The notes: generated from the letters alone by a model not told the origin. Counted from the stretch's first letter, positions 15,263 to 23,253 are shown. The stretch: DNA of 64,000 bases from Pseudomonadota bacterium (GCA_036141575.1 JAYZXF010000003.1:62001-126000), one strand, 5' to 3'. Made by a program: numbers and translations.

Positions 15263-16269
15263 TAAGATTTTTTCTCCGCTTTTGCAATCTCATCAGAAAG
15301 GCTCAGAGCACTTACAGCAAAGTAGCTCGAGTTATTCCAACGCATAATTACGCTAAAGTTATGATACGTCAACCATGCACGACCGCTTGGCCCCTCAGGT
15401 AAAAACAAACGCGCCTTTGTGCCTTTTGGCAACGTGCCAGCTTTTGGTGCAACGCCAAGAGCTTCCCACTCTTCAACACTCATCCACTGGCTGAGGCCAC
15501 GCTTAGAAAGGTCTAGATCGCCAGGCAGATATTTTGTCAGTGTTACGCGTTCGCCCCACTTCTCATCTTCTTTCCAGCCATGGCTCTTCAGGTAGTTTGC
15601 AGCAGAAGCAAATACATCTGGAAGCGTGCTCCAGATATCTTTTTTGCCATCACCGTTTCCGTCACGCGCATACATAAGGAAACTACTTGGCATAAATTGG
15701 CACTGTCCCATAGCACCTGCCCAGCTTCCTGTCATCTCAGAGGCAGGTTTGTGACCTTCAGAAACAATCTTTAACGCATCAAAAAGCTCTTTTCTAAAGA
15801 ACTTCTTTCTATGACTTGCATAAGCAAGTGTTGCAAGGCTTGGTACAATATCGTAACCGCCCGTGTAGTTACCGTAGGCTGTCTCAACACCCCACATCGC
15901 AACAATCGTTTCTGCTGGAATACCGTACTTTTCTGATTTCTCCATCAGCTCATCACGGTTTGCCATATAATTCTTTTGGCCTTTTTTGACACGGTGATCA
16001 GACACCATGCTGCCAAAGTATTTTTTAAAACTAAACGTACTCTCAGGCTGAGTTTCTAGGCGCTTCATCACGTCTGGTAGTGGCGCTGTAAGACCCTCAA
16101 GAGACGTTTCAAGCACGTCTGTTGGCAACCCTTTAGATGCTGCTTCTGTCTTCAGTTCTGTTAAAAAGTCTTCAAACGATCCAAGCTTTGGATCTGCATG
16201 TGAAATTTGCATGAGAGTGAAAAGACTGCACGTCACCCCACCGACGTATTTTACTGATTTACCCCACAT
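15262..16269 (-). CDS. Lytic murein transglycosylase, MltB type
   Basis: This 335-residue exported enzyme has a signal peptide (residues 1-25, cleaved near SHA-DP), then an SLT/MltB fold. It carries the catalytic glutamate in MWGVETAYGNYTGG, the family motif WAGAMGQCQFMPSSF and a calcium-loop-like stretch DGNGDGKKDIW. It cleaves glycan strands to 1,6-anhydro-muropeptides. It lacks the C-terminal peptidoglycan-binding domain found in some relatives. It is the first gene of the operon that runs through rlpA, dacA-type, tmk, holB and metG. Confidence 0.93.
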   Translation of the reverse strand: MWGKSVKYVGGVTCSLFTLMQISHADPKLGSFEDFLTELKTEAASKGLPTDVLETSLEGLTAPLPDVMKRLETQPESTFSFKKYFGSMVSDHRVKKGQKNYMANRDELMEKSEKYGIPAETIVAMWGVETAYGNYTGGYDIVPSLATLAYASHRKKFFRKELFDALKIVSEGHKPASEMTGSWAGAMGQCQFMPSSFLMYARDGNGDGKKDIWSTLPDVFASAANYLKSHGWKEDEKWGERVTLTKYLPGDLDLSKRGLSQWMSVEEWEALGVAPKAGTLPKGTKARLFLPEGPSGRAWLTYHNFSVIMRWNNSSYFAVSALSLSDEIAKAEKKS

Positions 16270-16395
16270 AAATCGGCCCTCTTTTTGTTATTAGCACACA
16301 GTGTAACAGAGAGCAAAACCATTGTCATATGCTTATTTAGACAACAAAAAAACTTGCACTTATTTCATGAACTATCTATAAGCGTATACAGTAAC

Positions 16396-16466
16396 TGGAG
16401 CACGCTCCATGTTATCTCGTACTTACCGTTTTCTAAATTTCACCAATAGCCATAAATATGGCTATT
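16396..16466 (+). promoter_or_regulatory. Two hairpins in the leader of the 16495 gene
   Basis: TGGAGC-AC-GCTCCA (16396-16409) and the nearly perfect AATAGCCATA/TATGGCTATT palindrome (16445-16466) lie within the 225-base gap before the start at 16495. Neither is followed by a T run, so they are not terminators. They could be a structured leader or an operator. No promoter boxes are clear in this gap. Confidence 0.4.
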
Positions 16467-16494
16467 CCCTACCCTCTATCCAGAAGGATACCTC

Positions 16495-16839
16495 ATGCAT
16501 CAGCACACACTTTTCCATCCGGAAGTTTTCGCAAGCACTGAAGAGTTTAAAGAGGCACGACGATGCCACAATGCTATGAACGCTTTCGCCAATTGCGATC
16601 CCAACAAAAAAAGCGCAGTGCCGCCTGAAAGCATCTCATGCTATATGGCGGCTCTCAAACGGCTGATGGAAAAGGCTAAACTCTGCAAAGACAAGGCATC
16701 AGAAAGACTGGCCCGCTACATTGAGGAAGAAACACGCCTGCGTGATATGGAAGCTAGAGGAGAGCTGAAAAACAACGCACAACAAGTTGGACAGATCATC
16801 AAAGAAGGCGTCCCTTACAACTCTTCCAACCGGGACTAA
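16495..16839 (+). CDS. Small paralogous protein 1 of 3, unknown function
   Basis: A 114-residue polar, helical-looking protein starting MHQHTLFHPEVF, with no signal or membrane segment. AGAAGGA a few bases upstream is a good ribosome site. It shares a layout with the next two genes: an N-terminal F-A-x(3-4)-E/D-F-x2-AR-x(C) segment (here FASTEEFKEARRCHNAMNA), a central helix with LKRLMEKAKL, then RYIEEETRLRD and a low-complexity end. The family is not recognised. It is monocistronic with its own terminator. CTG leucine codons and an AATCGAA sequence between stop and terminator set it apart from housekeeping genes. Confidence 0.75.
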   Translation: MHQHTLFHPEVFASTEEFKEARRCHNAMNAFANCDPNKKSAVPPESISCYMAALKRLMEKAKLCKDKASERLARYIEEETRLRDMEARGELKNNAQQVGQIIKEGVPYNSSNRD

Positions 16840-16857
16840 CCCTCCCAAATCGAATAA

Positions 16858-16892
16858 GAAATTCTCCCTACTGATTGTGGGGAGAATTTTTT
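16858..16892 (+). terminator. Terminator of small paralogue 1
   Basis: AATTCTCCC (16860-16868) and GGGAGAATT (16880-16888) pair, followed by TTTT. Confidence 0.85.
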
Positions 16893-17049
16893 GTGAAATT
16901 TTCTTTATTTTGCCCCTTGCAGTTTAGCATAAACCTGCCTATATTTCGGGCATCAAGATACTGCGTATTCCGTTTTCCAAGCGCCCGTAAGGGACGTACA
17001 TCTTGGTATTCACTAAAATATCAACACACTATACTGAGGAGACTGCACC

Positions 17050-17373
17050 ATGAGTGCACAGCGGTACCCCCTGTTCAACGACAAAACCTTTGCTGACAAC
17101 GACGAGTTTTTGAATGCTCGCGCTTGCCAAAATGCAATGAACGCTGACCAGGAGCCGAGCAAACAGGCACAAACTGCCTATGACACCGTTTTGCAACGGG
17201 TCATGAAGCAGGAAAAGATTTCCGAATCCGACGCCGAAGAAAAGCTGGAACAGATCATCAACGACGAAACCCGCAAACGCCAAGCCCACGGCAACACCCA
17301 AGTTGCCCAAGCTGGAAAGCAGGTGTCAGAAGACACCGTTGAATGCCGTCCGCGCGTTCAACAGTTCAGCTAA
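17050..17373 (+). CDS. Small paralogous protein 2 of 3, unknown function
   Basis: A 107-residue hydrophilic protein. ATG 17050 is preceded by GAGGAG with good spacing. The N-terminal motif FADNDEFLNARACQNAMNA matches paralogue 1 closely, and the later LQRVMKQEKI and QIINDETRKRQ match its central and C-terminal helices. There is no cysteine pair, signal or membrane segment. It is expressed from its own promoter region (157-base gap after the previous terminator) and has its own terminator. The function is unknown. Confidence 0.78.
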   Translation: MSAQRYPLFNDKTFADNDEFLNARACQNAMNADQEPSKQAQTAYDTVLQRVMKQEKISESDAEEKLEQIINDETRKRQAHGNTQVAQAGKQVSEDTVECRPRVQQFS

Positions 17374-17395
17374 ATCAAAACCTTAATCGATACCA

Positions 17396-17432
17396 CCTCC
17401 CTTCCCGCAGAAATGCGGGGAGGGTTTTGTTT
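17396..17432 (+). terminator. Terminator of small paralogue 2
   Basis: CCTCCCTTCCCGCA and TGCGGGGAGGG form a long stem with a GAAA loop, followed by TTTTGTTT. TAATCGATA lies between the stop and the hairpin. Confidence 0.88.
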
Positions 17433-17491
17433 ATAAACTGTCAGGAAAAGTCAGGCACTGCTTAGCATTCCCCCTATAAGAGTTCATACCA

Positions 17492-17509
17492 AGAGAACTT
17501 CGGTTCTTG
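17492..17509 (+). promoter_or_regulatory. Hairpin in the leader of the 17602 gene
   Basis: GAGAAC-TTCG-GTTCTT forms a 6-bp stem with a very stable tetraloop, about 90 bases before the start codon. A second small hairpin (TCCCATTCTGGGA) lies at about 17536-17548. No T run follows. It could be part of a structured 5' leader. Confidence 0.35.
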
Positions 17510-17601
17510 ATATCGTGTTTACCTTTTCATCGACTCCCATTCTGGGATTCGCACGATCTTGGTTATCTTTGTTTCTACACACATGTACGGAGGAAAATAA
17601 C

Positions 17602-17925
17602 ATGTGCTTCGATCTTCAAAACACCGCCATCTTCGCAACCGAGAACGACTTTCTGCGTGCACGCCGCTTCGTTGCTGCTTACATTGCAGGGGAAGACACT
17701 CGTGAAGATGACGCCGAAGCTGTCAAAGCAGCTGCGGGCGCAATCATCATGCGCCACAACACAGTCGACGGAGAGGCAACTTTCCTGATGCTGTGCAAAT
17801 ATATCCGCGACGAGAATGCTGCTCGCGGCAACGTGTGCTTCTTGGCCGACAAGGTTCTGGCTGATCGCCTGCCTCACAGCTGTGCTGCGAATGCAGGTGG
17901 CCGTCCTGATCGCCACGTTCACTAA
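17602..17925 (+). CDS. Small paralogous protein 3 of 3, unknown function
   Basis: ATG 17602 follows ACGGAGGAAAATAAC, a textbook ribosome site; upstream in-frame codons are rejected. The product has 107 residues, with six cysteines counting one at residue 2. It begins MCFDLQNTAIFATENDFLRARRF, the same F-A-x-E-N/D-F-x2-AR layout as its two upstream neighbours, and contains KYIRDENAARGN, matching their C-terminal helix. The middle (EDDAEAVKAAAGAI) is more diverged. It is the most distant of the three. The function is unknown. Confidence 0.78.
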   Translation: MCFDLQNTAIFATENDFLRARRFVAAYIAGEDTREDDAEAVKAAAGAIIMRHNTVDGEATFLMLCKYIRDENAARGNVCFLADKVLADRLPHSCAANAGGRPDRHVH

Positions 17926-17937
17926 ATCGATTACAAG

Positions 17938-17971
17938 CTCCCGTACCATTTTGGTGCGGGGGTTTGCTTTT
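17938..17971 (+). terminator. Terminator of small paralogue 3
   Basis: CCCGTACCA (17940-17948) pairs fully with TGGTGCGGG (17952-17960), followed by GGTTTGCTTTT. ATCGATT directly follows the stop codon. Confidence 0.85.
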
Positions 17972-17999
17972 GATATAGACTTAGGGCATCATAGCGCCC

Positions 18000-19268
18000 A
18001 TGAGTGATACACCAGCCAAACAGTTTCAATTTCCAGAAGGCCTGATTACAGCGCCTCTTCAAGATATCTTTAAAGCTCTAGATAATAATTGCCGCTTGGT
18101 CGGTGGCCCAGTGCGTGATGCTATCCTTGGTGAAGTGGCAACAGATATTGATATCTGCACCCCTTACCTGCCAGAAGAAACAACCAGCAAACTTAAAGCG
18201 GCAGGCTTTGGCGTGGTACCCACAGGCCTAGAACACGGCACCGTAACAGCTGTTCATGCAGATTCTGACTTTAAAGCAGAGATCACAACACTCAGAAAAG
18301 ATGTGTCTACTGATGGTCGCCGTGCAACGGTTGAGTTCAGTGAGTCATATAGAGATGACGCCATGCGCCGTGATTTAACCTTCAATGCGCTCAGCGCTGA
18401 CCTTGAAGGTAACATTTGGGATTACACAGACGGCCTAGCAGATTTAGAAGCAGGGAAAGTTCGTTTTATTGGTGATGCGAAAGAGCGCCTGAAAGAAGAT
18501 TGGCTCCGCGCCCTCAGGTTTATCCGTTTTTATGCACGTTTTGCCAGAGAAGAAGTAGACGCAGAAACAACTGCTGCCCTCACCTTTGCAGCAGACTCTA
18601 TGGATAAACTCTCTCGTGAACGCAAAACAGAAGAGGTCTTCAAGCTTCTTATGCAAGACACATGGGAAGACGGACTGACTCTACTGGAAGATACAGGCCT
18701 TGCAAAAGCCCTTGACCTTCCGTTTGGTATAGAAAGCCATAACCGCCTGAACTGGTATCTATCTTTTTGCCCAGATGCGCCTGCAGAAGAGCGCTTCTTT
18801 GCACTGACCTTTGATTTACCAGACGCCATTTTAGAGAACGAGCACTTTAACCTCTCTAATAACTTTAAAAAGCTTGTGGGCACATGCCCGCGCTCAGAGG
18901 TGGACTTCTTCCGCATTAGTGAATCAGAAATTCTCACAGCACTTATTGGTAAGGACATTGTTAAAAAGTGGCTCGCACTGCGCTTCGGTGCATGGGAAAC
19001 CACAGCCGAACAATCTACCTTTATTGAAGATTTTATTGCGGGCATGGATGATCTGCATATTCCAGAGTTCCCACTTACAGGGCATGACATGATTGAAAGC
19101 GGTCTCACAGGACCAGAAATCGGACTTAGACTCGCACAAGTAAAATCATGGTGGGCCGTTGAAAAGTACCCAAGTAAGGATGCCTGCTTAGAAAGACTCA
19201 AACATCTTCTTTCACACAATCATGAACATCATGACTGCTGTAGCAGCGAGAACTGCTCACATAAATAG
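18000..19268 (+). CDS. cca: CCA-adding enzyme / tRNA nucleotidyltransferase
   Basis: This 422-residue class II nucleotidyltransferase-fold protein has RLVGGPVRDAILG and the DIDICT catalytic aspartates within the first 60 residues. RRDLTFNALSADLEG, then DWLRALRFIRFYARF, form the nucleotide-binding and neck parts. In Alphaproteobacteria such proteins repair the tRNA 3' CCA; distinction from poly(A) polymerase cannot be made here. The last 18 residues are a histidine- and cysteine-rich tail (HNHEHHDCCSSENCSHK), unusual for this family and probably metal-binding. The start has no obvious ribosome site. Confidence 0.93.
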   Translation: MSDTPAKQFQFPEGLITAPLQDIFKALDNNCRLVGGPVRDAILGEVATDIDICTPYLPEETTSKLKAAGFGVVPTGLEHGTVTAVHADSDFKAEITTLRKDVSTDGRRATVEFSESYRDDAMRRDLTFNALSADLEGNIWDYTDGLADLEAGKVRFIGDAKERLKEDWLRALRFIRFYARFAREEVDAETTAALTFAADSMDKLSRERKTEEVFKLLMQDTWEDGLTLLEDTGLAKALDLPFGIESHNRLNWYLSFCPDAPAEERFFALTFDLPDAILENEHFNLSNNFKKLVGTCPRSEVDFFRISESEILTALIGKDIVKKWLALRFGAWETTAEQSTFIEDFIAGMDDLHIPEFPLTGHDMIESGLTGPEIGLRLAQVKSWWAVEKYPSKDACLERLKHLLSHNHEHHDCCSSENCSHK

Positions 19269-19279
19269 CCTGTCCCACT

Positions 19280-19400
19280 AAACTCGCTCATACTCAGTGA
19301 AAATTTTTAATGAAGGATGCACGGAAGCGATATGTATTAAACATACATGAGCTGAGTACAGCACTGAAATAAGAATTTGCAGCAAGTATGAGTAGAGTTT
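19280..19400. repeat. 121-bp long-hairpin repeat, copy A
   Basis: An imperfect inverted repeat fills the space between the convergent cca and YpjD-like genes. The outer arms pair as AAACTC/GAGTTT and CTCATACT/AGTATGAG, and the centre forms ATGTATT/AACATAC-type pairing. It is exactly as long as copy B at 32619-32739. It shares with it the ends (AAAYTCGCT and AGTAGARTTT), TTAATGA, CGGAAGCG, a TGAGC, CACTG and ATTTGCAGC. The right end overlaps the TAA stop of the minus-strand gene. There is no long T run, so it is not a classic terminator. No transposase or coding frame is present. Confidence 0.75.
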
Positions 19401-19818
19401 AGATCCAGTTACGGCTTGCAAAGTACGCCAACAGAATAAGAGCGTACACGCCAAGAGTGACGCGCGCTGCAAAGCGACCTCTCAAACCCAGCTTAAAATG
19501 TGCCCAGAGTAAAAATGTTGCAAGAACAACAGTCAGCATACTTAAAGCAGCTTTTTCAAGTGCCACACTTGTATCAGCAATTGAGTACGCACTCATCCAC
19601 CCCATCAGTAGCGCAATATAGAGAATAAACGTACCTGCTAGAAGAGTAATAAACTGGAAGCGCTCAAGCCTCACCAGAGATGGTAAAAAGCCTGACAGAG
19701 CTTTCTTTCTACGCAGGAGAAGATCCTTAGCAAGCACACCAATAGAAGACAATACACTCAACGTGTAAAAGCCATAAGCAATAGCTGCAAGAATGATGTG
19801 TGTTTGAAGTAAGCTCAT
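19399..19818 (-). CDS. CcsA/YpjD-like membrane protein, short form
   Basis: With start ATG 19818 (MSLLQTHIILAA) the product has 139 residues; ATG 19848 adds ten. Four hydrophobic helices are visible (about 5-25, 54-74, 87-105, 113-130). The sequence resembles the second half of the YpjD/cytochrome c assembly (CcsA) family: THIILAAIAYGFYTLSVL, the ERFQFITLLAG region and the family-typical end WAHFKLGLRGR, then LLAYFASRNWI. Full-length YpjD is about 260 residues, so the N-terminal helices are missing. Its 5' end faces pgpA in a very tight divergent arrangement. It may be a natural short form or a decayed gene. Confidence 0.68.
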   Translation of the reverse strand: MSLLQTHIILAAIAYGFYTLSVLSSIGVLAKDLLLRRKKALSGFLPSLVRLERFQFITLLAGTFILYIALLMGWMSAYSIADTSVALEKAALSMLTVVLATFLLWAHFKLGLRGRFAARVTLGVYALILLAYFASRNWI

Positions 19819-19876
19819 GCGTATGAGAATGGCACAAGATGTTGACATTCACAACGGGAAAAGCAACACTTCCTGC

Positions 19877-20410
19877 ATGAAGGCAACACTCGACAAACTT
19901 TTTGAAATTAGCGCCCGTAAAGAAAAACAAAAAGCGAAGGCTTTGCCCTTCCCTTATCCGCATCCAGCATTTTGGATCGCCACTTGGGGCAAAGTGGGCC
20001 ACCTGCCAATGGCTGGTACATGGGGCACAGTCGCAAGTCTTCCTTTTATTATTGCAATTACAGAGTACACAGAGCTCGGTATTCTATACATATTCACCAT
20101 TCTCAGTTTCTTGATCGGATGGTGGGCTTGCCGCAAAGTTGAAGAACACACAGGCGAACATGACCATAAAAGTGTCGTGATTGATGAAGTGTTTGGTATG
20201 GCTCTTGTCGCAAGCTTTATGCCTCACCTCAGCCTTGGCTCATCTTGGGTGCACTGGCTTGCTGCTTTTATTCTGTTTCGTATTTTTGATATGCTAAAAC
20301 CACCGCCAATCAGCCAAATTGATCAAAAACTAGATGGCCCATTTGGCGTTATGTTTGATGATGGCCTTGCTGCTATCTACAGCATCATTGCCCTCTGGCT
20401 TATTTTCTAA
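19877..20410 (+). CDS. pgpA: Phosphatidylglycerophosphatase A
   Basis: This 177-residue membrane phosphatase dephosphorylates phosphatidylglycerophosphate in phosphatidylglycerol synthesis. PgpA motifs are clear: GHLPMAGTWGTVASLP near residue 40, HDHKSVVIDEVFGMALV (metal-binding acidic residues), and FRIFDMLKPPPI, then the DGPFGVMFDDGLAA signature. I prefer ATG 19877 (MKATLDKL). An ATG at 19817 is open but would overlap the divergent gene's start region. Confidence 0.93.
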   Translation: MKATLDKLFEISARKEKQKAKALPFPYPHPAFWIATWGKVGHLPMAGTWGTVASLPFIIAITEYTELGILYIFTILSFLIGWWACRKVEEHTGEHDHKSVVIDEVFGMALVASFMPHLSLGSSWVHWLAAFILFRIFDMLKPPPISQIDQKLDGPFGVMFDDGLAAIYSIIALWLIF

Positions 20411-20480
20411 ACCTTCGAGTGGTAAAGGAAACAGAAATGCCCTCAAATTATAAAAATGAAAATGGGATAAATTAAAAAAA

Positions 20481-20981
20481 ATGTTTGATGAGAGCTTAGT
20501 AATCCTAGCAGAACGCGTACTCAACGACGCACGCGGTAAAGGCCTTACAATTGCCACAGCAGAAAGTTGCACGGGTGGACTCGTTGCAAGCCTCCTTACA
20601 GACATTCCTGGAAGTAGCGATGTGGTTATGGGTGGCGCTGTCACTTATAGTAACCAAGCAAAGATGGATCTACTTAACGTCAACCCACTCACTTTAGAAA
20701 CAGCAGGCGCTGTAAGTGATGAAACGGTTCTTCAAATGGCCAAAGGTGCTGCAAAAGCTTACCGTGCAGACATTACTGTGAGCCTAAGTGGCGTAGCAGG
20801 CCCCACTGGCGGCACTGCCACCAAACCTGTTGGTCTTGTTTGGATTGGTCTACATTATAGCGGTGAGCAAAAAGCATTTATCCACAACTTTAGAGGCGAC
20901 CGTACAGCCGTACGCATGCAAGCCGTTGAAGCTGCACTTACTCATATGTATGAAGCATTAAATCCGCTAGAACTCAATTAA
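20481..20981 (+). CDS. pncC: Nicotinamide-nucleotide amidase (CinA C-terminal domain, PncC type)
   Basis: This 166-residue stand-alone CinA C-terminal domain protein has the catalytic TAESCTGGLVASLLTDIPGSS motif region near residue 27, GGAVTYSNQAK, and GVAGPTGGTATKPVGLVWIG. PncC hydrolyses NMN to nicotinate mononucleotide and ammonia, feeding pyridine nucleotide salvage. The start has an AT-rich leader without a clear ribosome site. It follows pgpA by 70 bases and is probably co-transcribed, a common alphaproteobacterial pairing. Confidence 0.92.
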   Translation: MFDESLVILAERVLNDARGKGLTIATAESCTGGLVASLLTDIPGSSDVVMGGAVTYSNQAKMDLLNVNPLTLETAGAVSDETVLQMAKGAAKAYRADITVSLSGVAGPTGGTATKPVGLVWIGLHYSGEQKAFIHNFRGDRTAVRMQAVEAALTHMYEALNPLELN

Positions 20982-21066
20982 CGCTCCTATAAATAAGCGA
21001 TTAAAGATGGGTTTTTGATTATTATGAATATGCTGAGTACAGGGCGTACTTAAATAGGCATGATAA

Positions 21067-21088
21067 GGAAAAAGGCGCTTTAAGCGCT
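21067..21088 (-). terminator. Terminator overlapping the ArsR gene stop
   Basis: On the minus strand AGCGCTT-AAAGCGC is followed by CTTTTTCC. The stem begins inside the stop codon. A second weak hairpin (GAGTAC/GTACTT) at about 21035-21055 lies in the remaining gap. Confidence 0.65.
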
Positions 21089-21404
21089 ATTTAGGAATAT
21101 CAGGAATTAGACCAATCACAGTCTCAAGTAGGTTTGGAAACTTTGCATTTAGCTCATCTGAGCGAATACTGTTCATATGTGTTACGCCCACCTTTTCACA
21201 GTGCAAAAGCCCTGCTTCACGCAGAATCTTAAAGTGGTGAGAAATTGTAGATTTAGACATGTTAGGGCAGCTTGCTTCCTTACATGGTAGAGGGCCATTC
21301 AGATGCAGATTTTTCACAATATGAAGACGTGACAAATCACCAAGAGCGTAAAGCACTTGCTGAAGTTCAATTGTGTCCATATCTGGGTGATCCATAACTG
21401 TCAT
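21087..21404 (-). CDS. ArsR-family winged-helix transcriptional regulator
   Basis: This 105-residue protein has a winged helix across residues 15-85: VLYALGDLSRLHIVKNL, then SKSTISHHFKILREAGLLHCE, the recognition helix and wing typical of ArsR/SmtB regulators. Two cysteines lie close together (CKEASC), before the recognition helix. The canonical ELCVCD metal site is absent, so a thiol- or redox-sensing role is possible but unproved. It sits downstream of lipA in the same direction (41-base gap) and has its own terminator. No obvious target gene is adjacent. Confidence 0.88.
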   Translation of the reverse strand: MTVMDHPDMDTIELQQVLYALGDLSRLHIVKNLHLNGPLPCKEASCPNMSKSTISHHFKILREAGLLHCEKVGVTHMNSIRSDELNAKFPNLLETVIGLIPDIPK

Positions 21405-21445
21405 ATTTTTAATATAATCCCTACAGCGCTGTTTTGCTAGCTTTT

Positions 21446-22519
21446 TTAAAGCTCACCTGCGTCACGCTTAGCAACAAGCTCGGCGAAGTACTTATCAGCA
21501 TGGTAGCTTGAGCGTGTCAGCGGTGTAGATGAAACCATTAGGAACCCTTTAAGTTTCGCTTGACGCTCGTAGTCTGCAAACTGCTCAGGCGTTACCCATT
21601 CCATGACAGGGTAATGGTTTGGTGTTGGGCGCAAGTACTGGCCAATTGTTAGAAAATCAATACCTGCACTGCGCATATCATCCATCACTTGCAGAACTTC
21701 ATCACGACTTTCACCAAGACCAACCATTAGGCCACTCTTTGTGAACATACGTGGGTGCCTTTCCTTCACACGTTGCAGCAAGCGAAGTGAACCAAAGTAA
21801 CGCGCACCAGGACGCACTTCACGGTACAGGCGCGGCACAGTTTCCATATTATGGTTAAACACATCAGGAAGTGCATCCGCTACAAGGTCAATGTTCTCTT
21901 CCTTACGGCGGAAGTCCGGCGTTAGAATTTCAATTGTTGTGTTTGGCGCTGCCTTACGGATTTCAGTAATACACTCAGCCCAGTGGTTGGCTCCACCGTC
22001 TTTCAAGTCATCACGGTCAACACTCGTGAGCACCATATGCTTAAGCTCAAGGTCTTTTGCCATATCTGCAAGCTTTGCAGGCTCCTCCGTATCAATGGCG
22101 CGCGGCTTACCTGTTTTAATGTTACAAAATGCACAACCACGCGTACAAATATCACCCAGAATCATCATCGTTAGGTGCCCACTCGCCCAGCAGTCGCCAA
22201 TGTTTGGGCAAGCTGCTTCTTCACACACTGTAAAGAGACTCTTATCTTTCACACGCTTTTTCAGGTCAAAATATGTCTCAGATTGCGGTGCACGCACACG
22301 CAGCCATTCAGGCTTAGGTGAACGAATATCAAGACCGCCTTCAGGCTTTTTCATACGACCAACACCACTGCGTACAGGGCGCTGTGCATCAGCTGTTGTG
22401 GCATAAGTGAGACGAGCAACAGCAGAAGGGTCAACACCTTCTTTTTCAAGCTGTTCCACACTTGGCGCAACGTCTGTTACAGGAGAATCTTCAATGATAA
22501 TTTTTGGTTTTGTTGCCAT
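21446..22519 (-). CDS. lipA: Lipoyl synthase
   Basis: This 357-residue radical-SAM enzyme inserts two sulfurs into octanoyl groups on lipoyl domains. Both clusters are visible: the auxiliary-cluster cysteines in [13 protein letters not shown] and the radical-SAM CTRGCAFCN. The C-terminal auxiliary ligand region ([14 protein letters not shown]) is present. A 60-residue N-terminal extension with [12 protein letters not shown] precedes the core and makes it slightly longer than the common 320. Confidence 0.97.
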   Translation of the reverse strand: MATKPKIIIEDSPVTDVAPSVEQLEKEGVDPSAVARLTYATTADAQRPVRSGVGRMKKPEGGLDIRSPKPEWLRVRAPQSETYFDLKKRVKDKSLFTVCEEAACPNIGDCWASGHLTMMILGDICTRGCAFCNIKTGKPRAIDTEEPAKLADMAKDLELKHMVLTSVDRDDLKDGGANHWAECITEIRKAAPNTTIEILTPDFRRKEENIDLVADALPDVFNHNMETVPRLYREVRPGARYFGSLRLLQRVKERHPRMFTKSGLMVGLGESRDEVLQVMDDMRSAGIDFLTIGQYLRPTPNHYPVMEWVTPEQFADYERQAKLKGFLMVSSTPLTRSSYHADKYFAELVAKRDAGEL

Positions 22520-22638
22520 TTTGCAATCACCGCTTATTGAACGTTTATTTCTGAGTGTTTCAATGTACCACTATTTCTTTCTGTCTGCATACTTTTTTGG
22601 GAGAATAATAGGGATAAACGAGGAAAAAGAGAGTACAC

Positions 22639-23253
22639 ATGAAAAAGATTGTTTTGATGCTAGCAGCAACAGTGGCAGTAAGTGCTTGCCACGGAACTGG
22701 ACACTACCAAAGCGCTCCCCTTCTTGAAGAGGATATCAAAGACGCCAAGTATCTAAGCAGCTACCATTACGGACATCACAACAACTACCGTTACAGACAT
22801 AACAACCAACGCGTACTCCCAACTGATAAAGCACTTTACTTTACAGACACAACATACACACCGCCATACGTGGGCCTAGAAAATCCACATGAGCGCGGCA
22901 GCATGCCACACCTTCCTCGTCATACATACAGGCCTTTCCAGGATGTGCCAAATGCATACGCTTACGACCAAGCGCGCAACTTGCCACCTCTCTTCTGGAG
23001 CCGCCAGTTCCAGCACAATATTGATGAAGCAATGCTAAGCGCTCCTAAAAAAGCGCTTTACCGTTTTAATGTAGATGGCCAAGACTACCACTGGGTAATG
23101 CGTAGCGCGATGTTCTCGCACCCATATAAAGCGATCCCATGCCGTGAAGGTGCCCTTTACATGGTAAGCCGTGCCACACTTCCAGTGATGGTTGGGGATT
23201 ACACACTTTGCCGTGTTGGCCCACGTCACGAGTGGCTACCAAACACACTTTAA
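22639..23253 (+). CDS. His/Tyr-rich lipoprotein of unknown function
   Basis: A 204-residue protein with a lipoprotein signal (MKKIVLMLAATVAVSAC, lipobox VSAC, Cys17). After it comes a tyrosine-, histidine- and asparagine-rich stretch (YHYGHHNNYRYRHNNQR). A more ordered C-terminal half follows, with two cysteines that could form a disulfide (PCREG and TLCRVG). The family is not recognised. It would sit in the inner leaflet of the outer membrane if Lol-sorted. It is monocistronic, with a bidirectional terminator. Confidence 0.78.
   Translation: MKKIVLMLAATVAVSACHGTGHYQSAPLLEEDIKDAKYLSSYHYGHHNNYRYRHNNQRVLPTDKALYFTDTTYTPPYVGLENPHERGSMPHLPRHTYRPFQDVPNAYAYDQARNLPPLFWSRQFQHNIDEAMLSAPKKALYRFNVDGQDYHWVMRSAMFSHPYKAIPCREGALYMVSRATLPVMVGDYTLCRVGPRHEWLPNTL

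Noticed and set aside
18530-19219. Minus-strand 229-codon open frame
   Set aside because: It lies entirely antisense to cca, which has clear family motifs; the translation is serine/arginine-rich, as expected from a shadow frame.
20995-21066. Possible third copy of the 121-bp hairpin family
   Set aside because: It has a small GAGTAC/GTACTT hairpin and the word GCTGAGTACAG also seen in copy A, but lacks both conserved ends and the ATTTGCAGC block. Too weak to count.
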